DNA of 64,000 nucleotides from Sphingobium lactosutens DS20 (GTDB lineage Bacteria; Pseudomonadota; Alphaproteobacteria; Sphingomonadales; Sphingomonadaceae): contig NZ_ATDP01000097.1 in NCBI RefSeq assembly GCF_000445105.1, positions 62,001 to 126,000 on the forward strand. The letters run 5' to 3'. The notes under the pieces were generated by a model. The model did not search any database, was not told where the DNA came from, and saw nothing but the letters and a program-made list of their open reading frames with translations. A program made the translations under genes and the position numbers. Positions 37,585-46,205 of this stretch are shown here, piece by piece. The first letter of the stretch is position 1. Each line of letters begins with the position of its first letter.

Positions 37585-39033
37585 TCAGGCGGCGCTATCA
37601 ATGCCCAGTTCGGCAAGCTTGCGATAGAGCGTGGACCGGCCGATGCCCAGCCTTCGCGCCACCTCCGTCATGCGTCCGCGATAATGGCCGATGGCCAGCC
37701 GGATCACGTCGGCTTCGATCTCCGCCAGCTGGCGGACATGCCCGTCCAGTTCAAACAAGGTAATGCCCGCACCGTCACGATGCGGCTGGCTGATCGAACG
37801 TACCTGTGGCGTCACCCGCTCGATTCCGTCGCCGGCGCGAATCTGCGCTGCAATTTGCGGAAAATCCTGGGGCGTCAGCGCGTCGCCATCACACAGGACC
37901 GCCGCGCGGAAGAGGGCATTTTGCAACTGGCGCACATTGCCGGGCCAGGGATGCTGCATCAGCAGCGACAGGGCGTCATCCGTCAGGCCCAAGCTGCGAA
38001 GCCCCGGTTGCCCTGCAATGCGGGCGAGCAAATGCCGGCATAGCGCGGGGATGTCGCCCATCCGTTCGCGCAGGGGCGGCACGGTCAATTGAACGACATT
38101 CAGCCGATAATAAAGATCCTCCCGGAATCGGCCCGCTTCGATTTCTTCACTGAGCCGCTTGTTGGTCGCCGCGATAACGCGCACGTCGACGTGGATCGGC
38201 CGGCGTGCGCCGATCGGCTGCACCTCGCCATCCTGCAGCACCCGCAGCAGCTTGACCTGCGCGTCGAGCGGCATTTCGCTCACTTCATCCAGAAAGATGG
38301 TGCCCATGTCGGCGGAGACGAACTTGCCGACATGGCGGTCAAACGCCCCGGTAAAAGCGCCGCGTTCATGTCCAAACAGTTCTGATTCGACCAGGTTGGC
38401 GGGAATGGCGCCGCAATTGACCGTTACCATCGCCTGTTTGTGGCGCGGCGACGCGGCATGCACCGCACGGGCGATAACGTCCTTGCCGACCCCGCTTTCG
38501 CCTTCGATCAGCACGGGGACGCGCGCCCGCGCGGCCTTGGCGGCAATCGCGAGCGCGGCGCGGAATTGCGGTGCGGAGCCGACCACATCCTCAAAGGACA
38601 GCGGCGCGGTGATCTTTTCCGTCAACGGGCGCAATTCTCCGGCCGCCGCCCCGTCCGCCAGCGTGGCATTGAGCGCGGCAAGCAGGCGTTCGGGCGCGAT
38701 CGGTTTCGACAGATAGTCGCTTGCGCCCGCGCGCATCGCCTCCACCGCCACCGCCACATTATTATGCGCCGTCAGGACGAGGATCGGCAGAGCGGGCCGC
38801 TGCGCGCGCAAATCGCGGATCAGGCCGGACGGCTCATAGTCCGGGCTCCATTGGTCCAGAATGACCGCGTCCAGCAACATGCCGTCCTGCGTCCCCAGCA
38901 TTGCCAATGCGGTTTCCGCATCGGCCGCGAAGATGGTGCGCCATCCCGCGCGCGAGGCGAGGGCCGAAACGAGCCGGCGCTGGGCCGGTTCGTCGTCGAT
39001 CAGCATCATTATGGGTACGCCGTCGCGTGCCAT
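37585..39033 (-). CDS. sigma-54-dependent response regulator (NtrC family)
   Basis: 482 aa in three domains. Receiver about 1-120: acidic pair Asp13-Asp14, phosphoacceptor Asp60, Thr88 and Lys110 all present. AAA+ domain: GESGVGKDVIARAVH (Walker A), GAFTGAF (sigma-54 contact) and GTIFLDEVSEMP (Walker B). C-terminal Fis-type helix-turn-helix, RLGIGRSTLYRKLAELGI. No histidine kinase gene is adjacent, so its partner must be elsewhere. Target genes unknown. Confidence 0.93.
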   Translation of the reverse strand: MARDGVPIMMLIDDEPAQRRLVSALASRAGWRTIFAADAETALAMLGTQDGMLLDAVILDQWSPDYEPSGLIRDLRAQRPALPILVLTAHNNVAVAVEAMRAGASDYLSKPIAPERLLAALNATLADGAAAGELRPLTEKITAPLSFEDVVGSAPQFRAALAIAAKAARARVPVLIEGESGVGKDVIARAVHAASPRHKQAMVTVNCGAIPANLVESELFGHERGAFTGAFDRHVGKFVSADMGTIFLDEVSEMPLDAQVKLLRVLQDGEVQPIGARRPIHVDVRVIAATNKRLSEEIEAGRFREDLYYRLNVVQLTVPPLRERMGDIPALCRHLLARIAGQPGLRSLGLTDDALSLLMQHPWPGNVRQLQNALFRAAVLCDGDALTPQDFPQIAAQIRAGDGIERVTPQVRSISQPHRDGAGITLFELDGHVRQLAEIEADVIRLAIGHYRGRMTEVARRLGIGRSTLYRKLAELGIDSAA

Positions 39034-39193
39034 TCCAACCCCTTGTCATGATCCGCTTGTCTTGATCAGGCGTTGGACCCTAGCTGCCTGCGGTAAAGGC
39101 ACACTTAACCGCGTGGATTTTCTGTCTGGAGGATTGAGGGGCGCGCGGGGACGGGATAAGGACGGGGCAACTGTATCAGGAAGGGAACATGGC

Positions 39194-39319
39194 ATGGCGT
39201 CGAACGGCAATATGAAAAGCGCGAACCAGACCTATCACAGCTTCGTCGGGCTGATGAAATGGGGCACGATCGCCAGCGTGGCCGTCGCGGCCTTGGTGGT
39301 GCTGCTGATCGCGACGTGA
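39194..39319 (+). CDS. aa3-type cytochrome c oxidase subunit IV-like small protein
   Basis: 41 aa: polar N-terminus MASNGNMKSANQTYHSFVG, then one TM helix with MKWGTIASVAVAALVVLLIA. The Tyr-x-Ser-Phe-x-Gly-Leu-Met-Lys-Trp pattern before the helix matches the bacterial COX4 family of sphingomonads. GGAAGGGAAC provides a ribosome-binding site. As I recall, in related genomes it precedes transhydrogenase genes; here it is followed by the stripped-down transhydrogenase-like pair, 40 bases on. Confidence 0.75.
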   Translation: MASNGNMKSANQTYHSFVGLMKWGTIASVAVAALVVLLIAT

Positions 39320-39359
39320 CGCCCCCCGACGGTCCTTCCGTCAGAAACGACGTGTCTTG

Positions 39360-39641
39360 ATGACCCATGCAGCGGCGCTCACCGTCCTGTTGCCGACGGT
39401 GGCGCTGCTTACCTTTCTGGGGACGCGGGTTGCGGCCCGGCGACATCGCCGTCCGGTCCTAGACCTATTGTGCGCCTTGGCGGCTTTCCCGGTCATGGGC
39501 GCGCTGATCGTCGCTGCGGAGGTTGGGGGCGCCGGCGCGCGCCTGCTTGGCCTGCTGGCGATTTTGCTGGGCAGCATCGCGCTGGTCGCTGGTTTCGGGT
39601 TGCTGGAGCGATCGTCCCGATCCGGGGAGGATGCCCTTTGA
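39360..39641 (+). CDS. PntA membrane-domain-like protein (transhydrogenase alpha, part 2 remnant)
   Basis: 93 aa with three to four hydrophobic helices. VMGALIVAAEVGG and LLGLLAILLGSIALVAGFGL align by eye with the membrane domain of proton-translocating NAD(P) transhydrogenase alpha (VGALL, then the [20 protein letters not shown] region). The conserved TNAISG stretch is replaced by CALAAFP. The NAD-binding domain (dI, about 380 aa) that should be encoded upstream is missing. Start ATG 39360 overlaps an in-frame TTG at 39357. Stop overlaps the next start (TTGA). Confidence 0.65.
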   Translation: MTHAAALTVLLPTVALLTFLGTRVAARRHRRPVLDLLCALAAFPVMGALIVAAEVGGAGARLLGLLAILLGSIALVAGFGLLERSSRSGEDAL

Positions 39642-40261
39642 CGGCGTTATCAGGGGTTGCCGCAATCGCCTGGGTCGGCTCCGCGCTGCTGATGTTCCTG
39701 GGTCTGGTTAGATCAGGATGGGAGCTCGCGCCGCGGCTGGGGATTGGGGGAATGGCGCTGGCGATCGGCGCCAGCCTCTATACCCATGATGTGGTGAACC
39801 TGCCGGAAATGGTCAGCCTGGCCGCGCTGGGGGCGGGGATCGGCTATCTGGTCGTCCGCTGGCCGACCATCCGGTCCGTCCTGCCAATATTGGCTCTGCT
39901 CCTGCTTCCCATTGGCCTGTGCCTGCTACTGACGGCGCTCGCCATTGATCGCAATCCTATCGCCTTCGACATTCTCCGGCCTGATGACGCCACGCTGGCC
40001 CCCTTGAATGGGTGGCTGCTGACAGCTGCCGAACTGATCGGAGCCGCCATGGCGATTGCGGCAGCGCCACTGTGCAGGGCAGTGTCTGAGGGAAGGCGAG
40101 GGGCTGAGCGATGGCTCGCTGCACTGGCGGGCCTTGCCGGCTGGGGCGGGCTGGCGATCGCCCTGTTGCTCGACGAACCCGGCATGGCGGTCATAGCCAC
40201 CATTGTCGGCGCCGGCGGCTTCACCCTTTGCGCCATGCCCGTTCGTGCCAGGGGCGATTAA
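39638..40261 (+). CDS. PntB membrane-domain-like protein lacking the NADP domain
   Basis: 207 aa, about seven TM helices. Start TTG 39638 overlaps the previous stop (TTGA) and follows GGGGAGG at a good distance. The end segment LAGLAGWGGLAIALLLDEPG and IATIVGAGGFTLCAMPVRAR aligns with transhydrogenase beta (NSYSGWAAAAAGF, then [20 protein letters not shown]). LPEMVSLAALGAGIGYLV matches the MPELVAILHSF region, but the functional histidine is not there. The middle helices are shortened and the 180-residue NADP domain (dIII) is absent: the frame stops straight after the TM part. Confidence 0.62.
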   Translation: MTALSGVAAIAWVGSALLMFLGLVRSGWELAPRLGIGGMALAIGASLYTHDVVNLPEMVSLAALGAGIGYLVVRWPTIRSVLPILALLLLPIGLCLLLTALAIDRNPIAFDILRPDDATLAPLNGWLLTAAELIGAAMAIAAAPLCRAVSEGRRGAERWLAALAGLAGWGGLAIALLLDEPGMAVIATIVGAGGFTLCAMPVRARGD

Positions 40262-40335
40262 GCCTTTGACCGGTTGCGGTGGCTTCCCCTAACCCTGTGC
40301 TGTCACATGCCAAATCGGGGGAGACAGCGAATATC

Positions 40336-41025
40336 ATGCGCAAGCTCGGCCTTGTCGGCGGCCTTAGCTGGACGTCGACCGCTCGCTATTATGAGATCAT
40401 CAACAAGATGGTTCAGCGCAAATTGGGCGGACAGCACAGCGCGCCGCTGCTGATCGAAAGCCTCGATTTCGCAGCGGTGGCCAGTTGCGTCAGCGACGAT
40501 GACTGGGACTGCGCGGCCACGCAATTGATCGACGCGGCTCGCCGCCTGGAAGGGGCGGGGGCAGGCGCATTGCTTATTTGCGCCAATTCCATGCACCGGG
40601 TCTATGACCAGGTACAGGCGGCCGTCTCTATCCCGATCCTTCACATCGCCGACGAGGTCGGAAAAGCGATGCAGGCCGACGGGGTCGAAAAGGCCGCGCT
40701 CATCGGCACGCGCCGGGTCATGACCGAGAAATTCTATCGTCAGCGCTTGGTGGCGCATGGCGTGTCGCTTCTGCCGCCGGACATGGCGCTGGCGGAGCAG
40801 GTGGATCGCATCTTTTACGAGGAACTGACGCTGGGCAAGATCAACCGGGAATCGCAGCGCTTCATGAAGTCGGAACTGACGGACATTGCCAAACAGGATG
40901 TGCAGGCCGTCGTGCTGGCCTGCACCGAACTGGAGATGATCGTCGATGTCAGGGCGAATGTGTTGCCGATCTACGACTGCACCAGCATCCACGCGCAGGC
41001 CGGCGTCGACTTCATCCTGGGATAG
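40336..41025 (+). CDS. aspartate/glutamate racemase family protein
   Basis: 229 aa, cofactor-independent racemase fold with two half-site motifs: LLICANSMHRV, where the first catalytic residue position carries Ser instead of Cys (Thr in E. coli YgeA), and VVLACTELEM, which keeps the second Cys. Start MRKLGLVGGLSWTSTARYY at ATG 40336 is typical of the YgeA/broad-specificity group. Substrate (Asp, Glu, homoserine or others) not determinable. Confidence 0.87.
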   Translation: MRKLGLVGGLSWTSTARYYEIINKMVQRKLGGQHSAPLLIESLDFAAVASCVSDDDWDCAATQLIDAARRLEGAGAGALLICANSMHRVYDQVQAAVSIPILHIADEVGKAMQADGVEKAALIGTRRVMTEKFYRQRLVAHGVSLLPPDMALAEQVDRIFYEELTLGKINRESQRFMKSELTDIAKQDVQAVVLACTELEMIVDVRANVLPIYDCTSIHAQAGVDFILG

Positions 41026-41042
41026 TGCGCCGGGCTGATCCT

Positions 41043-41339
41043 TTAGCTCCCGATGGTCAGTTCCTCGTAACAGGATTGCGCTTCGGGGGCAGGTCCGCGC
41101 CGGACGGGCAGGGCGAGTACGCGCACGACGCGCACGCCTCCGACATGCGGAAAGGTGATGAGGTCGCCAGCCCTTACGGGGGCATGAGCGCGGTCGATCC
41201 GCCGGCCATTCAGGCGCATATGCCCGTCTTCGGCAAGCTTTTGCGCGATCGACCGGCTTTTCGACAGGCGCGCGAACCAGAGATATTTGTCGATACGCAA
41301 GCTCGGGCCGTGACCGGCGCCTGCGCCTGCGTCAGCCAT
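41043..41339 (-). CDS. S4 domain RNA-binding protein (Hsp15-like)
   Basis: 98 aa. S4 motif: LRIDKYLWFARLSKSRSIAQ and DGHMRLNGRRIDRAHAPVRA. In E. coli, Hsp15 (HslR) rescues stalled 50S subunits carrying a nascent chain; a similar role is inferred. ATG 41339 lies inside the last codons of the helicase gene (stop 41332-41334), so the two are coupled. Confidence 0.9.
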   Translation of the reverse strand: MADAGAGAGHGPSLRIDKYLWFARLSKSRSIAQKLAEDGHMRLNGRRIDRAHAPVRAGDLITFPHVGGVRVVRVLALPVRRGPAPEAQSCYEELTIGS

Positions 41340-44037
41340 TGCGGCCCAGCAAGTCGGCAAGGCCCGCAAAGGCGTTATTGACCGGCGCGGGACTGGAGCC
41401 TCCGCCATTGTTGGATTGGCGCTGTCCGTCGCCTCGCTGCGGCTTGCCGCCACCCGGCTTTCCTCCACGTCCGCGCTGGGCCTGTGGCCGGTCGCTTCGC
41501 GCCTTCTGCCGGCCCTTGAATGCCCAATTCGCAGCCGGAACGGGCGCAACCGCCTCCGCCCCGTCCTCGACCGGCGGAGCAGGCGGCGCATCGACCGGGC
41601 GGAAGCCTGCCGCCCGCATCAATTGCAGGAAGGAGTCTTCGCTCAGGCCCAGCGACACGATCTGCGGGCTGAGCGCCGTGAAGGCCTCATTCCTGGCGAT
41701 GGTTTCATGCGCGGTGCGCGCCATGCGCTCGGCCATGTCGATCCGCAGCATCTGGTCGCCGAAACCACGAAAGCCCGCGATGCGCGCGCCCATCTGCGCG
41801 GGGCGTTCGCCAGCGGGGATCAGCGTCAGCCCTGGCCCTGGCAGCGGCAGGCAGGGTTTGGCGATTCGCGCCGCCAGCAGCGCCGAACGCCAACGCGCCG
41901 CGCCCGGCTTCAGCAGGCCGGGATGATAGATGTCGAGAACGCCGATATCGATGCCGGCCTTGCGCAGCAGGTGCCGCTGTTCCTTGTCCAGATGCCCCAG
42001 CGCCGAATCGAGATCGGTCCGCGCCACGACGCCGCCGGCATCGCCCAATTGCGCAAATACCGCTCGCACCACGGCGGGCACCTGCGGGTCGGCGGCGCTT
42101 TCGCTCATCTTGACGAGCGGCAGCAGATGCTTCTGCTTTTGCCCGTCGAACCATGCGGACAGTCGCGCGGTGATCTGCTTCTGCACATCCTGGCCCAGCG
42201 CCAGAAGAGCGCGATCGAGCCGGATTTCCGGCGTCAGCAATGTGGTGCCGGCCATCAGGATCGCCACCGGCGTTTCACCCCAGGCAATGCCGGGGGCCTG
42301 CCCCGCCTCGTCCAGCAGGGCAAAATCCGCATCCGTCGCAGCGATCAGTTCGTCAGCCTTCACTCGCAATACCTTTCCAAGGCGCCGTTCCGCGGCCGCC
42401 AACAGCATCTTTCGGTCCTGATGCCGCGTAGCGGGATCGACCGAGAATCGGAAGCCGTCAAGTCGTCCGATCATTTCCCCATCGACGCAGACGCTGCCGT
42501 CACCCTCCACCGTAACGGGCAGATTGCTCGCATTCTGGCCGATGTCGCGCAACAGGACGGACGTTCTCCGATCAACGAAACGCTGCGTCAGGGCCGCGTG
42601 GAGCGCATCGGAAAGTTTCTCCTCCAGCGCGCGGGTGCGCTCGGCCATTTCAGAGGGATGGGCCAGCCAGTCGGCGCGGTGCGCGATGTAGGACCAGGTG
42701 CGGGCCGCCGCGATCCGGCCGGACAATATGTCGATGTCGCCCTGCACCGAATCAAGCCGCGCGACCTGTTGCGCGAACCAGTCACGCGGAATGTGGCCGT
42801 TGCCTTCCGACAGGAAACGCCAGATTCGCGACACCAACCGGGCATGATGATCCGCCCCCAGTTTCTGAAAATCGGGCAGGCCGCAGGCCGCCCACAGCCG
42901 TTCGACCTGGCGCTTGCCCCGCGCGCGCTCGATGACGGTCGGATCATCCGCCAGCCGTCGCAGAACGGCAAGGTCCACTGCTTCGGGCGCGGCGCGCAGT
43001 TCGGGGCGCTCGGGCTTCTGCTCCAGATCGAACAGCAGATGGTCGAGCCGGTCCGTGCGTGGCGTTCCGTTGCGCCAGAAGAGGTGATCGACCGCTGGGA
43101 AATGATGCGCCTCGATCGCGTCTATTTCCTCCGGGGTGAAGGCCGCGTCGCTATCTTCATGCCCCAGGCTGCCGAATGTGCCATCCTTGTGATGGCGGCC
43201 GGCGCGCCCGGCGATCTGCGCCATTTCACTGACCGTCAGGCGTCGGCTTCGCCGTCCATCGAACTTGCGCAGCGAGGCAAAGGCCACATGCGCCACATCC
43301 AGGTTAAGGCCCATGCCGATCGCGTCGGTCGCCACCAGATAATCGACGTCGCCATTCAGGAACATCTGTACCTGCGCGTTTCGCGTGCGGGGCGACAGCG
43401 CGCCCATGACGACGGCCGCGCCACCGCGAAAGCGGCGCAGCATTTCGGCGACGGCGTAGACCTCTTCGGCAGAAAAGGCGACGATGGCGGACCGGCGGGG
43501 CAGGCGGGATAATTTTTTCGCGCCCGCATAGCTCAAAGTCGAAAAACGCGGGCGGCTGATGATGTCCACGTCCGGGATCAGTGCCTTGACGACCCGGCTG
43601 ATGCTGGCCGACCCCAGGATCATCGTTTCCTCCCGACCGCGCGCGCGCAGCAACCGGTCGGTGAAAATATGCCCGCGTTCGGGGTCCGCGCCCAGTTGCG
43701 CCTCATCCAGCGCCACGAAAGCGAAATCCTCCTTCGCGCCGGCTTCACGGCTGCCGGAAATGGGCATGGATTCGGCCGTGCATAGGAAATAGCGTGCGCC
43801 AGGCGGAATGATTTTCTCTTCGCCCGTGACCAGCGCAACCAGCTTTTCGCCCTTGATCGCGACGACGCGGTCATAGACTTCGCGCGCCAGCAACCGCAGG
43901 GGGAAGCCCATCATTCCGCTGGAATGGCCGCACATCCGCTCCACCGCGAGATGCGTCTTGCCGGTATTGGTTGGCCCGAGGACGGCAGTGACGGGCGATC
44001 GGGCAAAGGAAACCATGACAGGTCCTATGTCGGGCAT
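41332..44037 (-). CDS. SUV3-like DExH helicase
   Basis: 901 aa SF2 RNA helicase similar to mitochondrial SUV3. Motif I is GPTNTGKTHLAVERM, motif II VALDEAQLG, motif VI QIAGRAGRH; the family's SUV3 C-terminal block follows, and the end is a basic R/G/K-rich tail (RSDRPQAQRGRGGKPGGGKP). Proposed to act in RNA turnover. ATG 44037 (MPDIGPVMVS) is chosen; 44016 is also possible. Overlaps the S4 gene. In many alphaproteobacteria these two are followed by fdxA and carD; here those are 34 kb away. Confidence 0.92.
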   Translation of the reverse strand: MPDIGPVMVSFARSPVTAVLGPTNTGKTHLAVERMCGHSSGMMGFPLRLLAREVYDRVVAIKGEKLVALVTGEEKIIPPGARYFLCTAESMPISGSREAGAKEDFAFVALDEAQLGADPERGHIFTDRLLRARGREETMILGSASISRVVKALIPDVDIISRPRFSTLSYAGAKKLSRLPRRSAIVAFSAEEVYAVAEMLRRFRGGAAVVMGALSPRTRNAQVQMFLNGDVDYLVATDAIGMGLNLDVAHVAFASLRKFDGRRSRRLTVSEMAQIAGRAGRHHKDGTFGSLGHEDSDAAFTPEEIDAIEAHHFPAVDHLFWRNGTPRTDRLDHLLFDLEQKPERPELRAAPEAVDLAVLRRLADDPTVIERARGKRQVERLWAACGLPDFQKLGADHHARLVSRIWRFLSEGNGHIPRDWFAQQVARLDSVQGDIDILSGRIAAARTWSYIAHRADWLAHPSEMAERTRALEEKLSDALHAALTQRFVDRRTSVLLRDIGQNASNLPVTVEGDGSVCVDGEMIGRLDGFRFSVDPATRHQDRKMLLAAAERRLGKVLRVKADELIAATDADFALLDEAGQAPGIAWGETPVAILMAGTTLLTPEIRLDRALLALGQDVQKQITARLSAWFDGQKQKHLLPLVKMSESAADPQVPAVVRAVFAQLGDAGGVVARTDLDSALGHLDKEQRHLLRKAGIDIGVLDIYHPGLLKPGAARWRSALLAARIAKPCLPLPGPGLTLIPAGERPAQMGARIAGFRGFGDQMLRIDMAERMARTAHETIARNEAFTALSPQIVSLGLSEDSFLQLMRAAGFRPVDAPPAPPVEDGAEAVAPVPAANWAFKGRQKARSDRPQAQRGRGGKPGGGKPQRGDGQRQSNNGGGSSPAPVNNAFAGLADLLGRNG

Positions 44038-44102
44038 CGCAGCTTTGGGGGCAAGGGCAAAGCCGCTTCGGCCCCATTGCCGCCGGTGATCGGACCACAG
44101 AA

Positions 44103-44130
44103 AAAGGCCCGGCAATCGCGCCGGGCCTTT
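44103..44130 (-). terminator. terminator after the DUF2171 gene
   Basis: AAAGGCCCGGC (44103-44113) and GCCGGGCCTTT (44120-44130) form an 11-bp perfect stem with a 6-base loop, followed on the minus strand by TTTTTCTG. It ends the transcript of the gene at 44149. Confidence 0.82.
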
Positions 44131-44148
44131 CCTCACATTCAATCTGGC

Positions 44149-45078
44149 TCAGCGATATCGGGTGCCATAACCGCTGTTGCTGCTGGCAAAGCCTTCGCCG
44201 CTCCAGCCGCCGTCACGGCCTTCGGCGCGATCGCCAAACATTGCGCTTTGCTCGCGCTCCGTCCGCCATGCTTCCTGTGCCTGCTCGGCCGTTTTTTCGA
44301 GGGTCACGCGCGTCGCGTCCACCGACTTGATCCAGCTCGACGGAATCGAATGGTGCACGCCACCGGCATCCTCGTCATTCTTGGTCAGGATGATGCGGTC
44401 GCCCCGGCATTTGTCGACGGTGCCGACATGCTCGCCATCGCTGCCGACGACCTCCATATGCTCCTTGACCTGCATGACCGCCTGCCGCTGCTCGCCCCGG
44501 CGCGCGCGCCAGGTGCCGAATTCATTATTGAAGCGATCGCGGTTTTCCCGCTGATATTCGGCATAGTCACGGTCGAGTTCGTCGATCCGCTGCTGGCGCC
44601 AGGCGTGATAATTGCTGTCATAATGGGCGTTCTGGTCACGCTGCGGTCCGAAGGCGCGGGTGCGATAGCCGTGATCCTCACTGCCAAAGCCGCTGCGCTC
44701 ATTGGTGTAGGGAGCATAACCTCGACCCGGAAGATAATCGCTACGCCCTGCCGACGCGAAGCCTATCCGGCTCGACTGGTCGCGCGGGTCGCCATAGGGA
44801 CGATTATAATATTCGTCATATTCGCGGCGACGTTCCGCTTCCTCGTCACCAAACCAGCTGCGGACTTCATCGCCCGCGCGATCGAAAAAGCCCCGTTCCT
44901 CCGGGTCATAGTCATCGGGCCGGCGGCGCATGTCCGAACTACCGAATTGACCGCGCGTGCCGTAGCGATAGCTGTTGTCGTCGCGTCGATAGTCGCGCTG
45001 CCCGCGATAGCGTTCGCCCCGGTCCCAGTTCGAGGAATAGCGATCATCACCGTAGCGGCCTCCGCCTTGGTAACCCAT
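44149..45078 (-). CDS. DUF2171 protein with long Arg/Tyr/Asp/Gly-rich region
   Basis: 309 aa. The first about 200 residues are low complexity and strongly hydrophilic (GGRYGDDRYSSNWDRGERYR; RRDDNSYRYGTRGQFGSSD), rich in Arg, Tyr, Asp and Gly, with the sphingomonad motif SWFGDEEAERRRE. A compact DUF2171 (PRC-barrel-like) domain follows: MQVKEHMEVVGSDGEHVGTV then HHSIPSSWIKSVD. Related proteins are linked to stress responses and are often abundant. Function unknown. Followed by a strong terminator. Confidence 0.82.
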   Translation of the reverse strand: MGYQGGGRYGDDRYSSNWDRGERYRGQRDYRRDDNSYRYGTRGQFGSSDMRRRPDDYDPEERGFFDRAGDEVRSWFGDEEAERRREYDEYYNRPYGDPRDQSSRIGFASAGRSDYLPGRGYAPYTNERSGFGSEDHGYRTRAFGPQRDQNAHYDSNYHAWRQQRIDELDRDYAEYQRENRDRFNNEFGTWRARRGEQRQAVMQVKEHMEVVGSDGEHVGTVDKCRGDRIILTKNDEDAGGVHHSIPSSWIKSVDATRVTLEKTAEQAQEAWRTEREQSAMFGDRAEGRDGGWSGEGFASSNSGYGTRYR

Positions 45079-45247
45079 GGTCCATCTCCTTGTGCGTGTC
45101 AGGCGACGCGGGGGGCGTCGTCGCTGCTATCAATGAGCAGCCCCCGCCAACGTTCCGGGCGTTACGGACGAGTAATGTCCTGCCATCGGTGCATCTCGGC
45201 GCACGGTTGGCGACGAAAGCCGGTTCGTCATTTTGCACAAAATACCG

Positions 45248-45276
45248 TTGCGCGGCTTGAATCGGTCGCTTATAGG
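45248..45276 (+). promoter_or_regulatory. candidate sigma-70 promoter for tRNA-Ala
   Basis: -35 TTGCGC (45248-45253), 17-base spacer, -10 TATAGG (45271-45276), 14 bases before the tRNA 5' end at 45291. The spacing fits a short-leader tRNA promoter. Confidence 0.5.
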
Positions 45277-45290
45277 CAGCGCTCCTTCAA

Positions 45291-45366
<76 letters not shown>

Positions 45367-45431
45367 ACCCCTTAATCGGGCTGGTTGGGAAGGACTTTAC
45401 CAGCTTGAGGCTATGGGCCTAGAGCATATCC

Positions 45432-46202
45432 ATGACAGATCATGAAATTTTGACCCGGCCGGCGGCTACGGTCGTGATCGTGCGCGATCGCCCCGGCAAG
45501 GCTGCGGAACTGCTGATGATGGAACGCGCGGCTACCATGGCCTTTGCTGCGGGCGCGCTCGTCTTTCCGGGCGGAGCGGTCGACGAAGCGGACCAGGTGC
45601 TTGCCGCCCGATATGAGACGGGGCTGCCACTGGACGAAGTGGCCGCGCGAATTGCCGCCATTCGCGAAACGATAGAAGAAGCCGGCCTCGCCATCGCCAT
45701 CACCGGCGATGTGGACCAGGCGATGATCCTGCGCCTGCGTGATGGATTGCAGGATGGTGCGCTCCTGGGGGATCTGCTGGATCGCCATAATCTGGGCCTT
45801 GATCTCGGGGCGCTTACGCCCTTCGCGCGCTGGCATCCGTCACCATTTGATCACGCGACGCGGGTGTTCGACGCCCGTTTCTATCTGGCCCGCGCGCCCG
45901 AAGGACAATTTGCGACGGTGGACAGCAGCGAAAATGTCCGCCTGTTCTGGAGCAGCGCGGCCGATACGCTGGCGCTCTGCGATGCGGGGAAGGGGCGCGT
46001 CATCTACCCGACCCGCCGCAATCTCGAACGGCTGGCCGCGCATCGGGACTTCGCCGATTTGCTCTCCCACGCGGCCGCATTTCCCGTCGAGAAGATCCAA
46101 CCCTGGCACGAAGATCGCGACGGCGTGCCGCATCTGTGTATCCCCGATCATCTGGGCTATCCCGTGACAGCGGAACCAACGGACAGGGTTCAGCGTGCTT
46201 AG
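45432..46202 (+). CDS. Nudix hydrolase (NUDT19/acyl-CoA-like group)
   Basis: 256-aa Nudix-fold enzyme. The Nudix helix reads AAIRETIEEAGLAIAI; the family's earlier segment, FAAGALVFPGGAVDEADQV, carries the GG that leads into the box, with about 35 residues between. Large size and RPAATVVIVRDRPG start suggest the NUDT8/NUDT19-like subgroup, whose members often act on CoA derivatives; this is inference. Follows tRNA-Ala by 65 bases. The stop precedes the extensin gene by three bases. Confidence 0.85.
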   Translation: MTDHEILTRPAATVVIVRDRPGKAAELLMMERAATMAFAAGALVFPGGAVDEADQVLAARYETGLPLDEVAARIAAIRETIEEAGLAIAITGDVDQAMILRLRDGLQDGALLGDLLDRHNLGLDLGALTPFARWHPSPFDHATRVFDARFYLARAPEGQFATVDSSENVRLFWSSAADTLALCDAGKGRVIYPTRRNLERLAAHRDFADLLSHAAAFPVEKIQPWHEDRDGVPHLCIPDHLGYPVTAEPTDRVQRA

Positions 46203-46205
46203 GAT

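Noticed and set aside
41416..43512. 698-codon plus-strand open frame antisense to the SUV3-like helicase
   Set aside because: No ribosome-binding site or motifs; the minus-strand frame holds every helicase motif.
45079..45247. GGAAC upstream of the DUF2171 gene as a possible EcfG promoter
   Set aside because: No GTT-type -10 at 16-17 bases.
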